This document shows positions 6,813 through 13,755 of a stretch of DNA of 25,890 nt, piece after piece. Under the pieces are notes generated by a model. It was not told where the DNA came from and made no database searches. It saw only the letters and a program-made list of their open reading frames with translations. This stretch comes from an uncultured Rubrobacteraceae bacterium (GTDB lineage: Bacteria; Actinomycetota; Rubrobacteria; Rubrobacterales; Rubrobacteraceae), in contig CADCUZ010000127.1 of assembly GCA_902806015.1 (NCBI GenBank), positions 1-25,890 on the forward strand, in the 5' to 3' direction. Both the position numbers and the translations under genes were made by a program. Within the stretch, counting starts at the first letter, position 1. Each line of letters starts with the position of its first letter.

Positions 6813-7642
6813 AAGCCTCCGAGGCCCATCAGGAGCAGGACCGTCACGACCCCGGCGACCGCGAAGCGGTAAAATGCGAAGGCCCTCAGGCTGTGCCTCG
6901 TTAGGTAGTTCAGCAGGAACCGGATCGTCACGTACCCGACCGCCGCTGAGGTCACGAAGCCGACCACGAAGAGGAGCGTCTGCCAGGCGCTCATGCCGTT
7001 CGAGATCACCTCGCCCACCTCCAGCCCACCTGCCCCGGCGATAATCGGCACGCTCATCAGGAAGGAGAACCGCGCCGCCTCCTCGCGCCTGAGCCCCAGA
7101 AACAGGCCGAGCGTGATCGTGGCCCCCGACCGCGAGACGCCGGGCACGAGCGCCGCCGCCTGCGCGAACCCGATACTAATGGCCTCCCCGAAACCCAGCT
7201 TGGAAGCCCGCCGGGTCCGGGTCCCCACCACCTCCCCGACTATAAACAGTGCCCCGATCAGCACAAAGTTGAAGACCACGACCCACGGCGAGCGCACCGT
7301 GCTCTCGAAAAACCCCTCGAACAGGAACCCGATGAGGGTCGCCGGCACCGTGGAGGCGATAATGAGATAAGCCATCTTCTGATCCGCATCGTTCGTCAGG
7401 TCCCGCTCGACAAAGGAACGAAAAAACGCCACCGCCATCCGTAGCAGGTCCCGCCAAAAGTACGAGACCACCGCCAGAAGCGTCCCCATGTGAAGCGCCA
7501 CGTCGAACGACAACCCGAAGCGCGCCTGGTCTAGCCCCAAAAAGTACTGGCCCAACAAGAGGTGCCCCGAGCTCGACACGGGCAAGAACTCCGTGAGCCC
7601 CTGCACGACGCCCAAAAGTATGGCCTGAAAAAGCTCAAGCAA
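6809..7642 (-). CDS. uppP: Undecaprenyl-diphosphatase UppP (BacA)
   Basis: An integral membrane enzyme that dephosphorylates undecaprenyl diphosphate to recycle the lipid carrier for peptidoglycan and other cell wall polymers; overexpression gives bacitracin resistance in other bacteria. Both signature loops are present: QGLTEFLPVSSSGHL near the N-terminus (Glu, Ser and His all kept) and PGVSRSGAT in the second half, each next to a re-entrant helix. About eight hydrophobic segments are visible. From the TTG at 7642 the protein has 277 residues, the usual length. I prefer this TTG because AAGGA lies 7 nt upstream; an in-frame ATG at 7678 has no ribosome site and overlaps a TAGTAT hexamer. Confidence 0.95.
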   Translation of the reverse strand: MLELFQAILLGVVQGLTEFLPVSSSGHLLLGQYFLGLDQARFGLSFDVALHMGTLLAVVSYFWRDLLRMAVAFFRSFVERDLTNDADQKMAYLIIASTVPATLIGFLFEGFFESTVRSPWVVVFNFVLIGALFIVGEVVGTRTRRASKLGFGEAISIGFAQAAALVPGVSRSGATITLGLFLGLRREEAARFSFLMSVPIIAGAGGLEVGEVISNGMSAWQTLLFVVGFVTSAAVGYVTIRFLLNYLTRHSLRAFAFYRFAVAGVVTVLLLMGLGGF

Positions 7643-7871
7643 ACTCAATTCCTTCGGTCTAGCGAACGCCGCCGGCATACTACTACAGAAGCTTCTCGGC
7701 TTGTCGACACGCTACGCTCTGCGGGCTTCGCTTTCGGAAAGCTCGGGCTTACCCTCCGCCTTCAACCAACGGCGTTAGAGGAACCGCTCCCGGAGAGGCC
7801 GTACCGGTTGGCGACACGTCCTTCGCATGCCAAGGCTTGGCTGGCCGACGGGCGCCGCGCCGACCGCCCTC
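7643..7871 (-). other. Intergenic stretch between the Crp-like gene and uppP
   Basis: About 230 nt without a gene I can support. It holds a short palindrome GCTTTCGGAAAGC near 7730-7742, a TAGTAT hexamer at 7682-7677 and the uppP ribosome site TCCTT at 7650-7654 (plus-strand reading). Open frames across it have atypical composition and no recognisable motif. Confidence 0.4.
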
Positions 7872-8567
7872 CTACAGACCGCTCAGCTTTGCGAGGGCCC
7901 GCGAATCTTTCAGCGTGATGCGGCCGGCCTCGATCTCTATGAGGTCGCGGTTTCGCATCTCGTTGAGGACCTTCGTGACGGACTCGCGGGTGGAGGCGAC
8001 CATCGCCGCGAGGTCCTGGTGCGTGAGGCGCAAATCTATAATTACCGCGCCATCCTGACGTTCGCCGAACTTCTGGGCCAGGAGGGGCAGGAGGTTGGCG
8101 AGGCGCACCTCCGTCTCGCGGGGAAGCAGGCACTTGACGAGCTCCTCGTACTGCACCAGGCGCAGTTCCAGGAGCGTCATGATCTTAAAAGCGACCCGCG
8201 GCTCCTGCCTGACGGCCCGCTCGACGAAGACCTTGGGGATCTTGGTGACCCGGCATTCGGTGACGGCCTCGGCGTAGGCGCGCTGGCGCGCCTCGCCGGC
8301 GAAGGCCAGGTGCCCGAAGATATCCCACGACCTGAGCAGCCGCAGCGTCGCCTCCTTGCTGCCCGAGTAGGGGCGAAAGAGCTTCATCACGCCGGAGACC
8401 AGCACATAGAGCGCGTCCCCGTACTCGCCCTCGCGGTACACTGCATCGCCTGGCCTGTACGTCCGGTCGGCCGTGGCGATGCCCATCTCTTCCATCAACC
8501 GTAAGAGCGACCGGCACTCCTGCTCCTGGAGCTTCGTGTACTCCGGCAGGGAAGAATCCACGTCCAT
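7872..8567 (-). CDS. Crp/Fnr-family transcriptional regulator
   Basis: A 231-residue regulator. Residues about 35-120 form the cyclic-nucleotide-binding beta barrel (YRPGDAVYREGEYGDALYVL, then GVMKLF and LLRSWDIFGHLAFAGEA). A long dimerisation helix follows (TLLELRLVQYEELVKCLL). Residues about 175-225 are the Crp-type winged helix-turn-helix, with LTHQDLAAMVASTRESVTKV as the recognition region. I see no cysteine cluster of the Fnr iron-sulfur type, so cAMP or another small ligand, or none, is likelier. The cAMP phosphate-binding RxSAxV pattern is not clear in the PBC region (GEARQRAYAEAV), so the ligand is open. The ATG is preceded by a G-run. It diverges from a small membrane protein gene across an AT-rich repeat region. 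Confidence 0.9.
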   Translation of the reverse strand: MDVDSSLPEYTKLQEQECRSLLRLMEEMGIATADRTYRPGDAVYREGEYGDALYVLVSGVMKLFRPYSGSKEATLRLLRSWDIFGHLAFAGEARQRAYAEAVTECRVTKIPKVFVERAVRQEPRVAFKIMTLLELRLVQYEELVKCLLPRETEVRLANLLPLLAQKFGERQDGAVIIDLRLTHQDLAAMVASTRESVTKVLNEMRNRDLIEIEAGRITLKDSRALAKLSGL

Positions 8568-8630
8568 CTAAAGCCCCCCGCTCGCGTCCGTCGCAGCGTG
8601 TCTGCTCCCCCGGCGCCCCGGGTCGAGCCT

Positions 8631-8655
8631 GCTACACATTGCTACATTGTACATT
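8631..8655. repeat. Three short tandem AT-rich repeats in a divergent promoter region
   Basis: GCTACACATT, GCTACATT and GTACATT follow each other between the divergent Crp-like and small membrane protein genes. On the minus strand the same bases give TACAAT (8651-8646), a good -10 for the Crp-like gene. The repeats could be an operator. Confidence 0.4.
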
Positions 8656-8737
8656 ATTCACGCAAGCCGGTGGGGGCGGGACGGGCCGGCCGGATTCGGT
8701 TAGAATGCCCGAGACGGGAACCGAGAGAGGAGACGAG

Positions 8738-8884
8738 GTGCGCGAGCGGCTAACGTTCGGAATCTTGATTTTGCTTCTGATTTTCCTCTTCGCCTTCACG
8801 TTCGCCGTCCTCGGCAAGGGCGAGTACGAACCGGGTGGGGCGCGGCAGTCTTCCCCGGCGGTCGCCCTGTCGCTTCCGGCCTGA
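8738..8884 (+). CDS. Small single-pass membrane protein (48 residues)
   Basis: A tiny protein starting at a GTG with a strong GAGAGGAG ribosome site 5 nt upstream and a TAGAAT -10-like hexamer at 8701-8706. It reads MRERLTFGILILLLIFLF for the start and membrane segment, then AFTFAVLG, followed by a short soluble tail ending in SLPA. The layout is a basic N-terminus, one helix of about 20 residues and a roughly 20-residue outside tail. No family is recognised. An upstream ATG at 8705 lies inside the -10 box and is unlikely to be used. The gene diverges from the Crp-like regulator and converges on the monooxygenase with one nt between stops. Confidence 0.6.
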   Translation: MRERLTFGILILLLIFLFAFTFAVLGKGEYEPGGARQSSPAVALSLPA

Positions 8885-8885
8885 T

Positions 8886-9194
8886 CTAAACCGCTCCGCC
8901 CCTCTCCACGGCCACCTCGTAGGAGGACATCTTCGGGTGCCCCCTGAGCAGCCCTTGCGTGCCGCCTCTGGAGTGGGCGCGCGCAAATTCCTCGCTCCCC
9001 ACCCACGCATCGAAGGCCTCGCGGTCGCGCCAGCGCGTTACCACGAGCACCTCATCTTCCCCCTCTGACTTAAGAACCTCCATGGAAACGAAGCCAGGGA
9101 AACCCTGCACGTCGCCCCTACTCGCGGCGAACCGCTCCACCACGGCGTCCGCCGCGCCCTCGTTTACGGGCAGGCTGTTCATAATCGCTATCAC
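8886..9194 (-). CDS. HmoA/IsdG-like antibiotic biosynthesis monooxygenase domain protein
   Basis: A 102-residue dimeric alpha-beta-barrel (ABM) domain protein. The sequence has the order typical of heme-degrading HmoA/IsdG relatives: an N-terminal strand with Asn (IAIMNSLPVNEG), GFPGFVSMEVLKS, then VVTRWRDREAFDAWVGSEEF and ARAHSRG. In characterised members the Asn, Trp and His residues act at the heme site, and all three are present here at plausible places. Heme breakdown is a reasonable guess, but the ABM fold also serves other small oxygenases. It starts with a GTG 2 nt after the stop of the GGDEF gene, whose last codons supply the ribosome site, so the two are one transcription unit. Confidence 0.8.
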   Translation of the reverse strand: MIAIMNSLPVNEGAADAVVERFAASRGDVQGFPGFVSMEVLKSEGEDEVLVVTRWRDREAFDAWVGSEEFARAHSRGGTQGLLRGHPKMSSYEVAVERGGAV

Positions 9195-9196
9195 CT

Positions 9197-10141
9197 CTAC
9201 CCCCCGACTTTCCGCGCGACCACGATGCCGCCGCCGCCGACACGCTTGGCCATACCGAGCGCCTTTAGGGTCTCGGCCATCAACGCCGGCGCGTCCGCGC
9301 CGTGCGCCGGGTACTCGGCCACCCCGGCGTCCACCTCGAACCCCTCGGGATCCTCCGCCAGGCGCCTGGAGACCCGCTCCGCCATCCGGTAGGCGTCCTC
9401 GCTGTTGCTGCCAGGCAGGATGGCGCATACCTCGTCGTCACCGAAGCGGGCGCAAACTGCCGTCTCCGGCGCGGCCTCCGCCACCGTCTCGGCCAACCGG
9501 CTGAGGATGCCGCGGGCGCGGCTGAGGTTCCCCTCGGCGACCGTTTCGGTGAAGTCCACCACGTCGAAGGCGAGCACGGAGAACCTCTCGTGCTCCCTCA
9601 CGGCGGCGGGCAGCAGCAGACGGTTGAACTGCTCCCTGTCCGGCAACCCGGTGACCAAGTCGGTCGCCGCCGCGCGCCCGAGCGCCTGCTCCATCTCCCG
9701 CATCGCGGTCGCCTCAAAGGCCTCGAGGCCCTTCTCGGTCACCCAGTCGGAGGCCTGCAGGAGCTTGACGAAGAACCTCGCCACCTCGCTTCCCGACGCG
9801 CCTGAAAGATCCACGCCCTTCTCGACGGAGCGCCACACGCACCGCCGGAGCACGGAGAAGTCCTCTATGACGCCGACGGCGTCGCGCCCGAGCGCGTGCT
9901 GGTCGTCGGCGATCCTGGCGACGAGCGAGCGGATCTCCCCCCCCCGGCTGAAGCCCTCGACGCCCTGCGCGCTCTCCAAGAACCCGGCGAAGACGGTGAC
10001 CAGCTCTTCCATCCGCGCGACCATGCGCCCGCAAGGCTCGCCCTCACCTAGCCCTTTGCGTTCCTCCTTCCAACTCCTCAAGATGTTGGGCAGGTCCTGG
10101 CGTATGCGGGCGACTATCTGCGTCTGCGGTGGTGTCTCCAT
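9197..10141 (-). CDS. Degenerate GGDEF-domain protein with helical N-terminal sensor-like domain
   Basis: A 314-residue soluble protein. Residues 1-150 are all-helical (RIRQDLPNILRSWKEERKGL, later DDQHALGRDAVGVIEDFSVL) and resemble the RsbRD/globin-like sensor N-termini found on signalling proteins. Residues 155-310 are a GGDEF fold: the entry motif DLVTGLPDREQFN at 161-173, the metal-binding DVVDFTETVAEG, and the active-site turn RFGDDEVCAIL. The signature is therefore GDDEV at 234-238 instead of GGDEF: the second Gly and final Phe are replaced, while the two acidic residues remain. Weak or absent cyclase activity, or a c-di-GMP/GTP sensing role, is likely. An ATG start is chosen because a TATACT -10 box ends 7 nt before it. 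Confidence 0.82.
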   Translation of the reverse strand: METPPQTQIVARIRQDLPNILRSWKEERKGLGEGEPCGRMVARMEELVTVFAGFLESAQGVEGFSRGGEIRSLVARIADDQHALGRDAVGVIEDFSVLRRCVWRSVEKGVDLSGASGSEVARFFVKLLQASDWVTEKGLEAFEATAMREMEQALGRAAATDLVTGLPDREQFNRLLLPAAVREHERFSVLAFDVVDFTETVAEGNLSRARGILSRLAETVAEAAPETAVCARFGDDEVCAILPGSNSEDAYRMAERVSRRLAEDPEGFEVDAGVAEYPAHGADAPALMAETLKALGMAKRVGGGGIVVARKVGG

Positions 10142-10148
10142 GCCACCC

Positions 10149-10154
10149 AGTATA
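10149..10154 (-). promoter_or_regulatory. -10 box immediately before the GGDEF-protein start codon
   Basis: TATACT on the minus strand ends exactly 7 nt before the ATG at 10141. The spacer GGGTGGC could also serve as a weak ribosome site, but the distance places transcription start at the ATG itself. Confidence 0.4.
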
Positions 10155-10358
10155 CCCGCGCCTTTTCCCCTACACGGTCGCCGGCGCGGTCGCCGACGCA
10201 ACCTTTTTCGCCCGGTGACCGTATAAAGGTTGTTGGGCAAAAAAAGAGCCCGTCGGGTCCGAAGATAGAAGGGTTTAGAAACAGGCGCCGCCCGGTAGAT
10301 TAGAAGTAGTTTTTGAAATTGATTTCGGGCGGGTCGCGCATTTCGTGAGGAGGGCATT

Positions 10359-11243
10359 TTGAAGCCGGAGGCCAACAAGCGGACAGAGGGACAGAAGCCG
10401 GAGAGGGAGCAGGAGACGCCGGAGCTTCTCGCCAAATACCTCGCACACATCGGGCAGGGGCAACTGCTCTCCCACAGGGAAGAGATCGACCTCTCCAACC
10501 GGGCGAAGGTCGGTGACGCGCGGGCCAGGCAGAAGCTTATCGAGAAAAACCTCAGGCTCGTCGTCTCCGTGGCCAAAAAGTACCGGGGCTACGGGCTGCC
10601 ATTCGAGGATCTCATTCAGGAGGGCAACATAGGCCTCATGAAGGCCGTCGAGAAGTTCGACCCCGACCGGGGCTTCAGGTTCTCCACGTACGCGACGTGG
10701 TGGATCCGCCAGGCCGTCCAAAGGGCCGTCGCCGACAAGGGCCGCACCATAAGGGTGCCGGTCCATATGACGGAGAAAATCCGGAAGGTCAGCCGCGCCG
10801 TCGCCGAGCTCTCCTTGCGCCTGGAGCGCGAGCCCACCCGCGACGAGGTTGCCAACCATCTCGATTGGGACGTCGAAGAGGTGCGCCTCACGATGCGGGC
10901 GATGCCCGACGCGACCAGCCTCAACCAGCCCGTCTCCAGCGAGGACACGGCCTCACAGTTGGGCGACTTTATCGAGGACGAGAAGGTCTCCGACACGCCG
11001 GACACGGTTATGCGGGAGATGGAGACGGCCCACCTCAAGGAGGCCATCGACCACCTCCCCGAGAGGGCCCGCTACGTGCTCGTCAGACGCTACGGCCTCG
11101 ACGACCGCGAGCCCGCGACGCTCGCCGAGCTCGGCGACGAGCTGGACGTCTCTCGCGAGCGGGTGCGCCAGCTCCAGCGTGAGGCGGAGCGAATCCTGAA
11201 GGCCGGCGAATACGGCCGCATCCTCCGCGACGCCGTGGCCTAG
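10359..11243 (+). CDS. RNA polymerase sigma factor, SigA/RpoD family (group 1 or 2)
   Basis: A 294-residue sigma-70 factor. Region 1.2 ([20 protein letters not shown]) is followed by region 2 ([16 protein letters not shown], then [20 protein letters not shown]) and the -10 recognition helix [20 protein letters not shown]. Region 3 covers about residues 136-210. Region 4 ends with the -35 helix-turn-helix [20 protein letters not shown]. The close match to primary-type regions 2.4 and 4.2 implies recognition of TTGACA/TATAAT-like promoters. The N-terminus is short and lacks the long acidic or basic extension of many actinobacterial primary sigmas, so it may be the primary factor or a group 2 paralogue. 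The TTG start has GAGGAGGG 6 nt upstream. Confidence 0.93.
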   Translation: MKPEANKRTEGQKPEREQETPELLAKYLAHIGQGQLLSHREEIDLSNRAKVGDARARQKLIEKNLRLVVSVAKKYRGYGLPFEDLIQEGNIGLMKAVEKFDPDRGFRFSTYATWWIRQAVQRAVADKGRTIRVPVHMTEKIRKVSRAVAELSLRLEREPTRDEVANHLDWDVEEVRLTMRAMPDATSLNQPVSSEDTASQLGDFIEDEKVSDTPDTVMREMETAHLKEAIDHLPERARYVLVRRYGLDDREPATLAELGDELDVSRERVRQLQREAERILKAGEYGRILRDAVA

Positions 11244-11298
11244 GGCGAGGGGCACGATAACCGAAACTCCGCGGGTTTTCTCCCTCGTTACCGGACGA

Positions 11299-11991
11299 GT
11301 GGGCTCTTTCGAAAGCCTTCGGCGAGTGATCCGTAGGGGACGCGTGATCTTTTTTGCGTGGGCCGCCGCCTTTGCGGCGCTCTCGGCGCTGGCCGGCGCC
11401 GGGCAACTGGAGCGCTTGGACACCGGGCTTCTACGCCTCGCCCAATCGCACTCCTCGGCGTTGCTGGATGCCGCGGGCAGCGCCCTCTCTGTGCCGGGAA
11501 GGGCGGGGGTATCAGCGGCGGCGCTGGCCGCGCTGGCGGGCGGGCTCTACCTCCGGGGCCGCGGCAGATTGGGTTGGAGGCTTCTGGTCTCGCTGCTCAC
11601 GACCACGGTCGTGGAGATCCTGCTGAAGTTCGTCTTGCCGCAGGCCCCGGTGCCGCAAGAGGTCGGGCGCGTGCCGGACCCCTCGCCCATCGACTTCGAC
11701 ACCCCCCACCCATACCCGAGCGGCCACATGCTGCGGGCGGTCCTCATTCTCGGGGCCTTCTACCTGCTGTGGCCCAACCCTCTCGTGCGGCTCGGCGCAG
11801 CCCTACTCCTCGCCGGCTCCGCCCTCGCACGCGTCTACCTCGGCACCCACTGGCCCTCCGACGTCCTCGGGGGCGCCCTGCTCGGGGCCGCCGGCCTGGC
11901 GTGGGCGTTCGGTGCCGAGGGCGGGAACGCCGATCACCCCAGGACCGGCAAGATCAGAAAGGGGAGGGGCACTTGGAGATTACCGTGGTAG
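11299..11991 (+). CDS. PAP2-family membrane phosphatase
   Basis: A 230-residue membrane protein with about five or six hydrophobic helices, of the PAP2 (type 2 phosphatidic acid phosphatase) family that hydrolyses lipid phosphates outside the membrane. Motif 2 is PYPSGHMLR (Pro140 to His143) and motif 3 is RVYLGTHWPSD (Arg178, His184, Asp188), both intact. Motif 1, normally K-x6-RP, reads KFVLPQAPVP, so the lysine is kept (Lys110) but the arginine is replaced by valine; activity may be altered. The substrate is unknown; undecaprenyl diphosphate is common in this family and uppP lies nearby. The GTG start has only a weak ribosome site, and downstream GTGs are possible. The last 19 nt overlap the MBL-fold gene. 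Confidence 0.85.
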   Translation: MGSFESLRRVIRRGRVIFFAWAAAFAALSALAGAGQLERLDTGLLRLAQSHSSALLDAAGSALSVPGRAGVSAAALAALAGGLYLRGRGRLGWRLLVSLLTTTVVEILLKFVLPQAPVPQEVGRVPDPSPIDFDTPHPYPSGHMLRAVLILGAFYLLWPNPLVRLGAALLLAGSALARVYLGTHWPSDVLGGALLGAAGLAWAFGAEGGNADHPRTGKIRKGRGTWRLPW

Positions 11992-12731
11992 GGTCGGGGA
12001 CGGTGGTGCCCCAAATAGGGCGTCGGCAGAGCTGCGTCGTGGTGGAGGCGGGCGGGGAGACGCTCGTCTTCGACCTCGGTTCGGGGGCGGTGCGGGGCAT
12101 CGTGCGGGTCGGCCTCGACCCGTTTGCCGTCGACCGGATCTTTTTTACCCACTTCCATCCGGACCACACGGTGGACGTTGTGAACCTGCTGTTCGCCATC
12201 AAGTACGGCGCCGGGAGGGAGCGCACCCGGCCGCTGCACCTAGCCGGCCCCGAACCCTTCCGCGGCTTTTGGGATTCGGTGCTAGCGGTTTGGGGAGACT
12301 GGATGTCCGGCGACTACCCCACCCATGTCTTGGAGTTACCCCGGGAAGGCGCCGCGCCGCTCGACCTGCCAGGCTGCATGCTCTCCTGGGCCCCGACGCG
12401 GCACAGCCCGGAGAGCATCGCCTTCAGGCTCGATGGCCCGGACGGGGCGTTCGTCTACACGGGCGATACCGAGTACAGCGGGATGGTGGTGGAGCTGGCC
12501 CGCGGGGCGCACACACTTCTGATAGAGTGCACAAGGCCCGATGACGATCCTCTCCCCAACCACCTAACGCCTTCCGGGGCCGCTCAGATCGCACGCGAGG
12601 CCGGCGTCGAGCGCGTCGTTGTCACCCACCTACAGCCGGCGGTTGACAACGAGCTTCTGCCATCCAGGGTGCGGGAAGGGTACGACGGAGAGGTCCTCGT
12701 AGCCAAGGACGGCCTGCGATTGCGCGTGTAA
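11973..12731 (+). CDS. MBL-fold metal-dependent hydrolase (RNase Z-like group)
   Basis: A 252-residue metallo-beta-lactamase-fold protein starting with MEITVVGSGTVVPQIGRRQS, the strand-turn of the RNase Z/ElaC and PhnP-like branch. The metal ligands are clear: the HxHxDH set at residues 60-65 (THFHPDH), a later His in APTRHSPES, the bridging Asp in VYTGDTEYS and the last His in VVVTHLQP. It is shorter than true RNase Z and lacks an obvious exosite arm, so a small phosphodiesterase or other hydrolase is likelier than tRNA 3' processing. The TTG start has GGGGAGGGG 3 nt upstream, inside the end of the PAP2 gene, so translation is coupled. A longer open frame upstream is out of frame with the PAP2 gene and not real. 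Confidence 0.88.
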   Translation: MEITVVGSGTVVPQIGRRQSCVVVEAGGETLVFDLGSGAVRGIVRVGLDPFAVDRIFFTHFHPDHTVDVVNLLFAIKYGAGRERTRPLHLAGPEPFRGFWDSVLAVWGDWMSGDYPTHVLELPREGAAPLDLPGCMLSWAPTRHSPESIAFRLDGPDGAFVYTGDTEYSGMVVELARGAHTLLIECTRPDDDPLPNHLTPSGAAQIAREAGVERVVVTHLQPAVDNELLPSRVREGYDGEVLVAKDGLRLRV

Positions 12732-12750
12732 CGTTCTCAGGATTGCGGTC

Positions 12751-13262
12751 TCAGCACTTGCTTTTCAGGCCCATCGCCTCGCCCCTGCCGAGGAGCGCTC
12801 GGAGATCTGGCCCGGCCCGTTCGACTCTTCGCTCATCAGGAGGTTCCCGTGAGAGCCCTCGGGGGCCTCGCCAAGCCCGAAGGTGTGCCCCCGCTCGCGG
12901 GTGGGTCATCGTGGACTCGACGTCGTAGCGTCCCCGGCAGAAGTTCGCAACGCTCGTGGTCCGGCCGTGATCGGCCTGGTTGAGGCGGATGTTCGAATTG
13001 GCTACCCTGTTGGGGCTGTCCTGAACCCACGTCCAGACGCGGTTGAAGGCCGTGTAGCCCGAGGGCAGGTCCCCGAACCTGGCCATAGCTCCCGTAGTCG
13101 TTGGAGGGCAGGTGGCAAGGCTCCTGACGTCCACCGAGCGCCTGGCGCCGCCCTCGTAGATGAGCCATCCCCCTGATGCCGCAACCGTCCTGCACCCCGG
13201 AGATGTTCGCGCCGCCCCGCTTCATGGCCTTCGCGATGCGGACGTCCGACAGGTACGGTTTT
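12751..13262 (-). pseudogene. Decayed metzincin (matrixin-like) zinc protease gene
   Basis: The minus strand encodes pieces of one protein in three frames: PYLSDVRIAKAMKRGGANIS and GVQDGCGIRG, then WLIYEGGARRSVDVR, then LPSNDYGSYG, then RFGDLPSGYTAFNRVWTWVQ and later CRGRYDVESTMTH. After that come ERGHTFGLGEAPEGSHGNLL with MSEE, and finally LGRGEAMGLKSKC with a TGA at 12753-12751. The segment STMTH...ERGHTFGLGE is the zinc motif HExxHxxGxxE, split by a 4-nt insertion at 12897-12900. The methionine after it fits the Met-turn. At least four frameshifts and the absence of a signal peptide or start make it a remnant of a secreted protease. Its 5' end is flush with the end of the Fur gene. Confidence 0.65.
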
Positions 13263-13271
13263 TGCTGGCGC

Positions 13272-13682
13272 CTAGCCCGAGCAGGCGGCGCAGCGGCCGT
13301 GGAGCGTGATCTCGTGCCAGTCGGTGACGAAGCCGGTCTCGCGCTCGACCTGCAAAGCCAGATACTCCATGAGCTCCTCGTTGAACTCTATGACGGCTCC
13401 GCACTCGTCGCAACGAGCGTGATGGTGCACATGCTCGGTGGAAAGCTCGTACCTCGAGTACCCCTCCCCGAAGTCCTCTTTGCGCACGACTCCGAGCTCC
13501 GTCAGCAGATCCAGCGTCCGGTAGACCGTGGAAAACCCGAGCTCGGGGTGCCCGCCCTTGACCCGGTCGTAGAGCTCTTCCGCCGAGAGATGCCGCTCCC
13601 CCTCGAGCTCGTGCACGATGACCCGACGCTGGTTGGTGAGGCGGTATCCCCTGTCCCTAAGTATGCGTTCGAGATCCAGCAT
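13272..13682 (-). CDS. Fur-family metal/peroxide-responsive repressor (copy 1)
   Basis: A 136-residue Fur-superfamily regulator. The N-terminal winged helix contains LDLERILRDRGYRLTNQRRV and the recognition segment ELGFSTVYRTLDLLTELGVV. The C-terminal dimerisation domain has the metal-rich STEHVHHHARCDECG and the second zinc pair CAAC at the end, so both cysteine pairs of the structural zinc site are present. Which metal it senses (Fe, Zn or peroxide through Fe) cannot be settled. I chose the ATG at 13682 over the ORF's upstream start at 13718 because the -10 box ends 7 nt before it and no ribosome site exists. A perfect inverted repeat over the -35 box suggests autoregulation. The MMPL gene lies upstream on the same strand. 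Confidence 0.92.
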   Translation of the reverse strand: MLDLERILRDRGYRLTNQRRVIVHELEGERHLSAEELYDRVKGGHPELGFSTVYRTLDLLTELGVVRKEDFGEGYSRYELSTEHVHHHARCDECGAVIEFNEELMEYLALQVERETGFVTDWHEITLHGRCAACSG

Positions 13683-13689
13683 AGGGCAC

Positions 13690-13728
13690 AGTCTAGCCCC
13701 GCCGCATTGCGAGATCAAGAATTGATCT
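13690..13728 (-). promoter_or_regulatory. fur promoter with overlapping perfect inverted repeat (probable operator)
   Basis: On the minus strand TTGATC (13718-13713) and TAGACT (13695-13690) are separated by exactly 17 nt, and the ATG follows 7 nt later, giving a leaderless transcript. The -35 box is one arm of AGATCAA-GAA-TTGATCT (13712-13728 in plus-strand order), a perfect 7-bp inverted repeat with a 3-nt centre. A bound dimer would block polymerase, so this is a natural site for the Fur protein itself. Confidence 0.65.
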
Positions 13729-13755
13729 TACCCAGCCACCGCGGGAGGGGTCCCG

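Noticed and set aside
10142..10576. N-terminal extension of the GGDEF-protein frame
   Set aside because: It would run through the sigma factor gene on the other strand; homologous content begins at the ATG at 10141.
11358..11972. Long N-terminal extension of the MBL-fold frame
   Set aside because: It overlaps the PAP2 gene in another frame and is Arg/Pro-rich; the ribosome site before the TTG at 11973 marks the real start.
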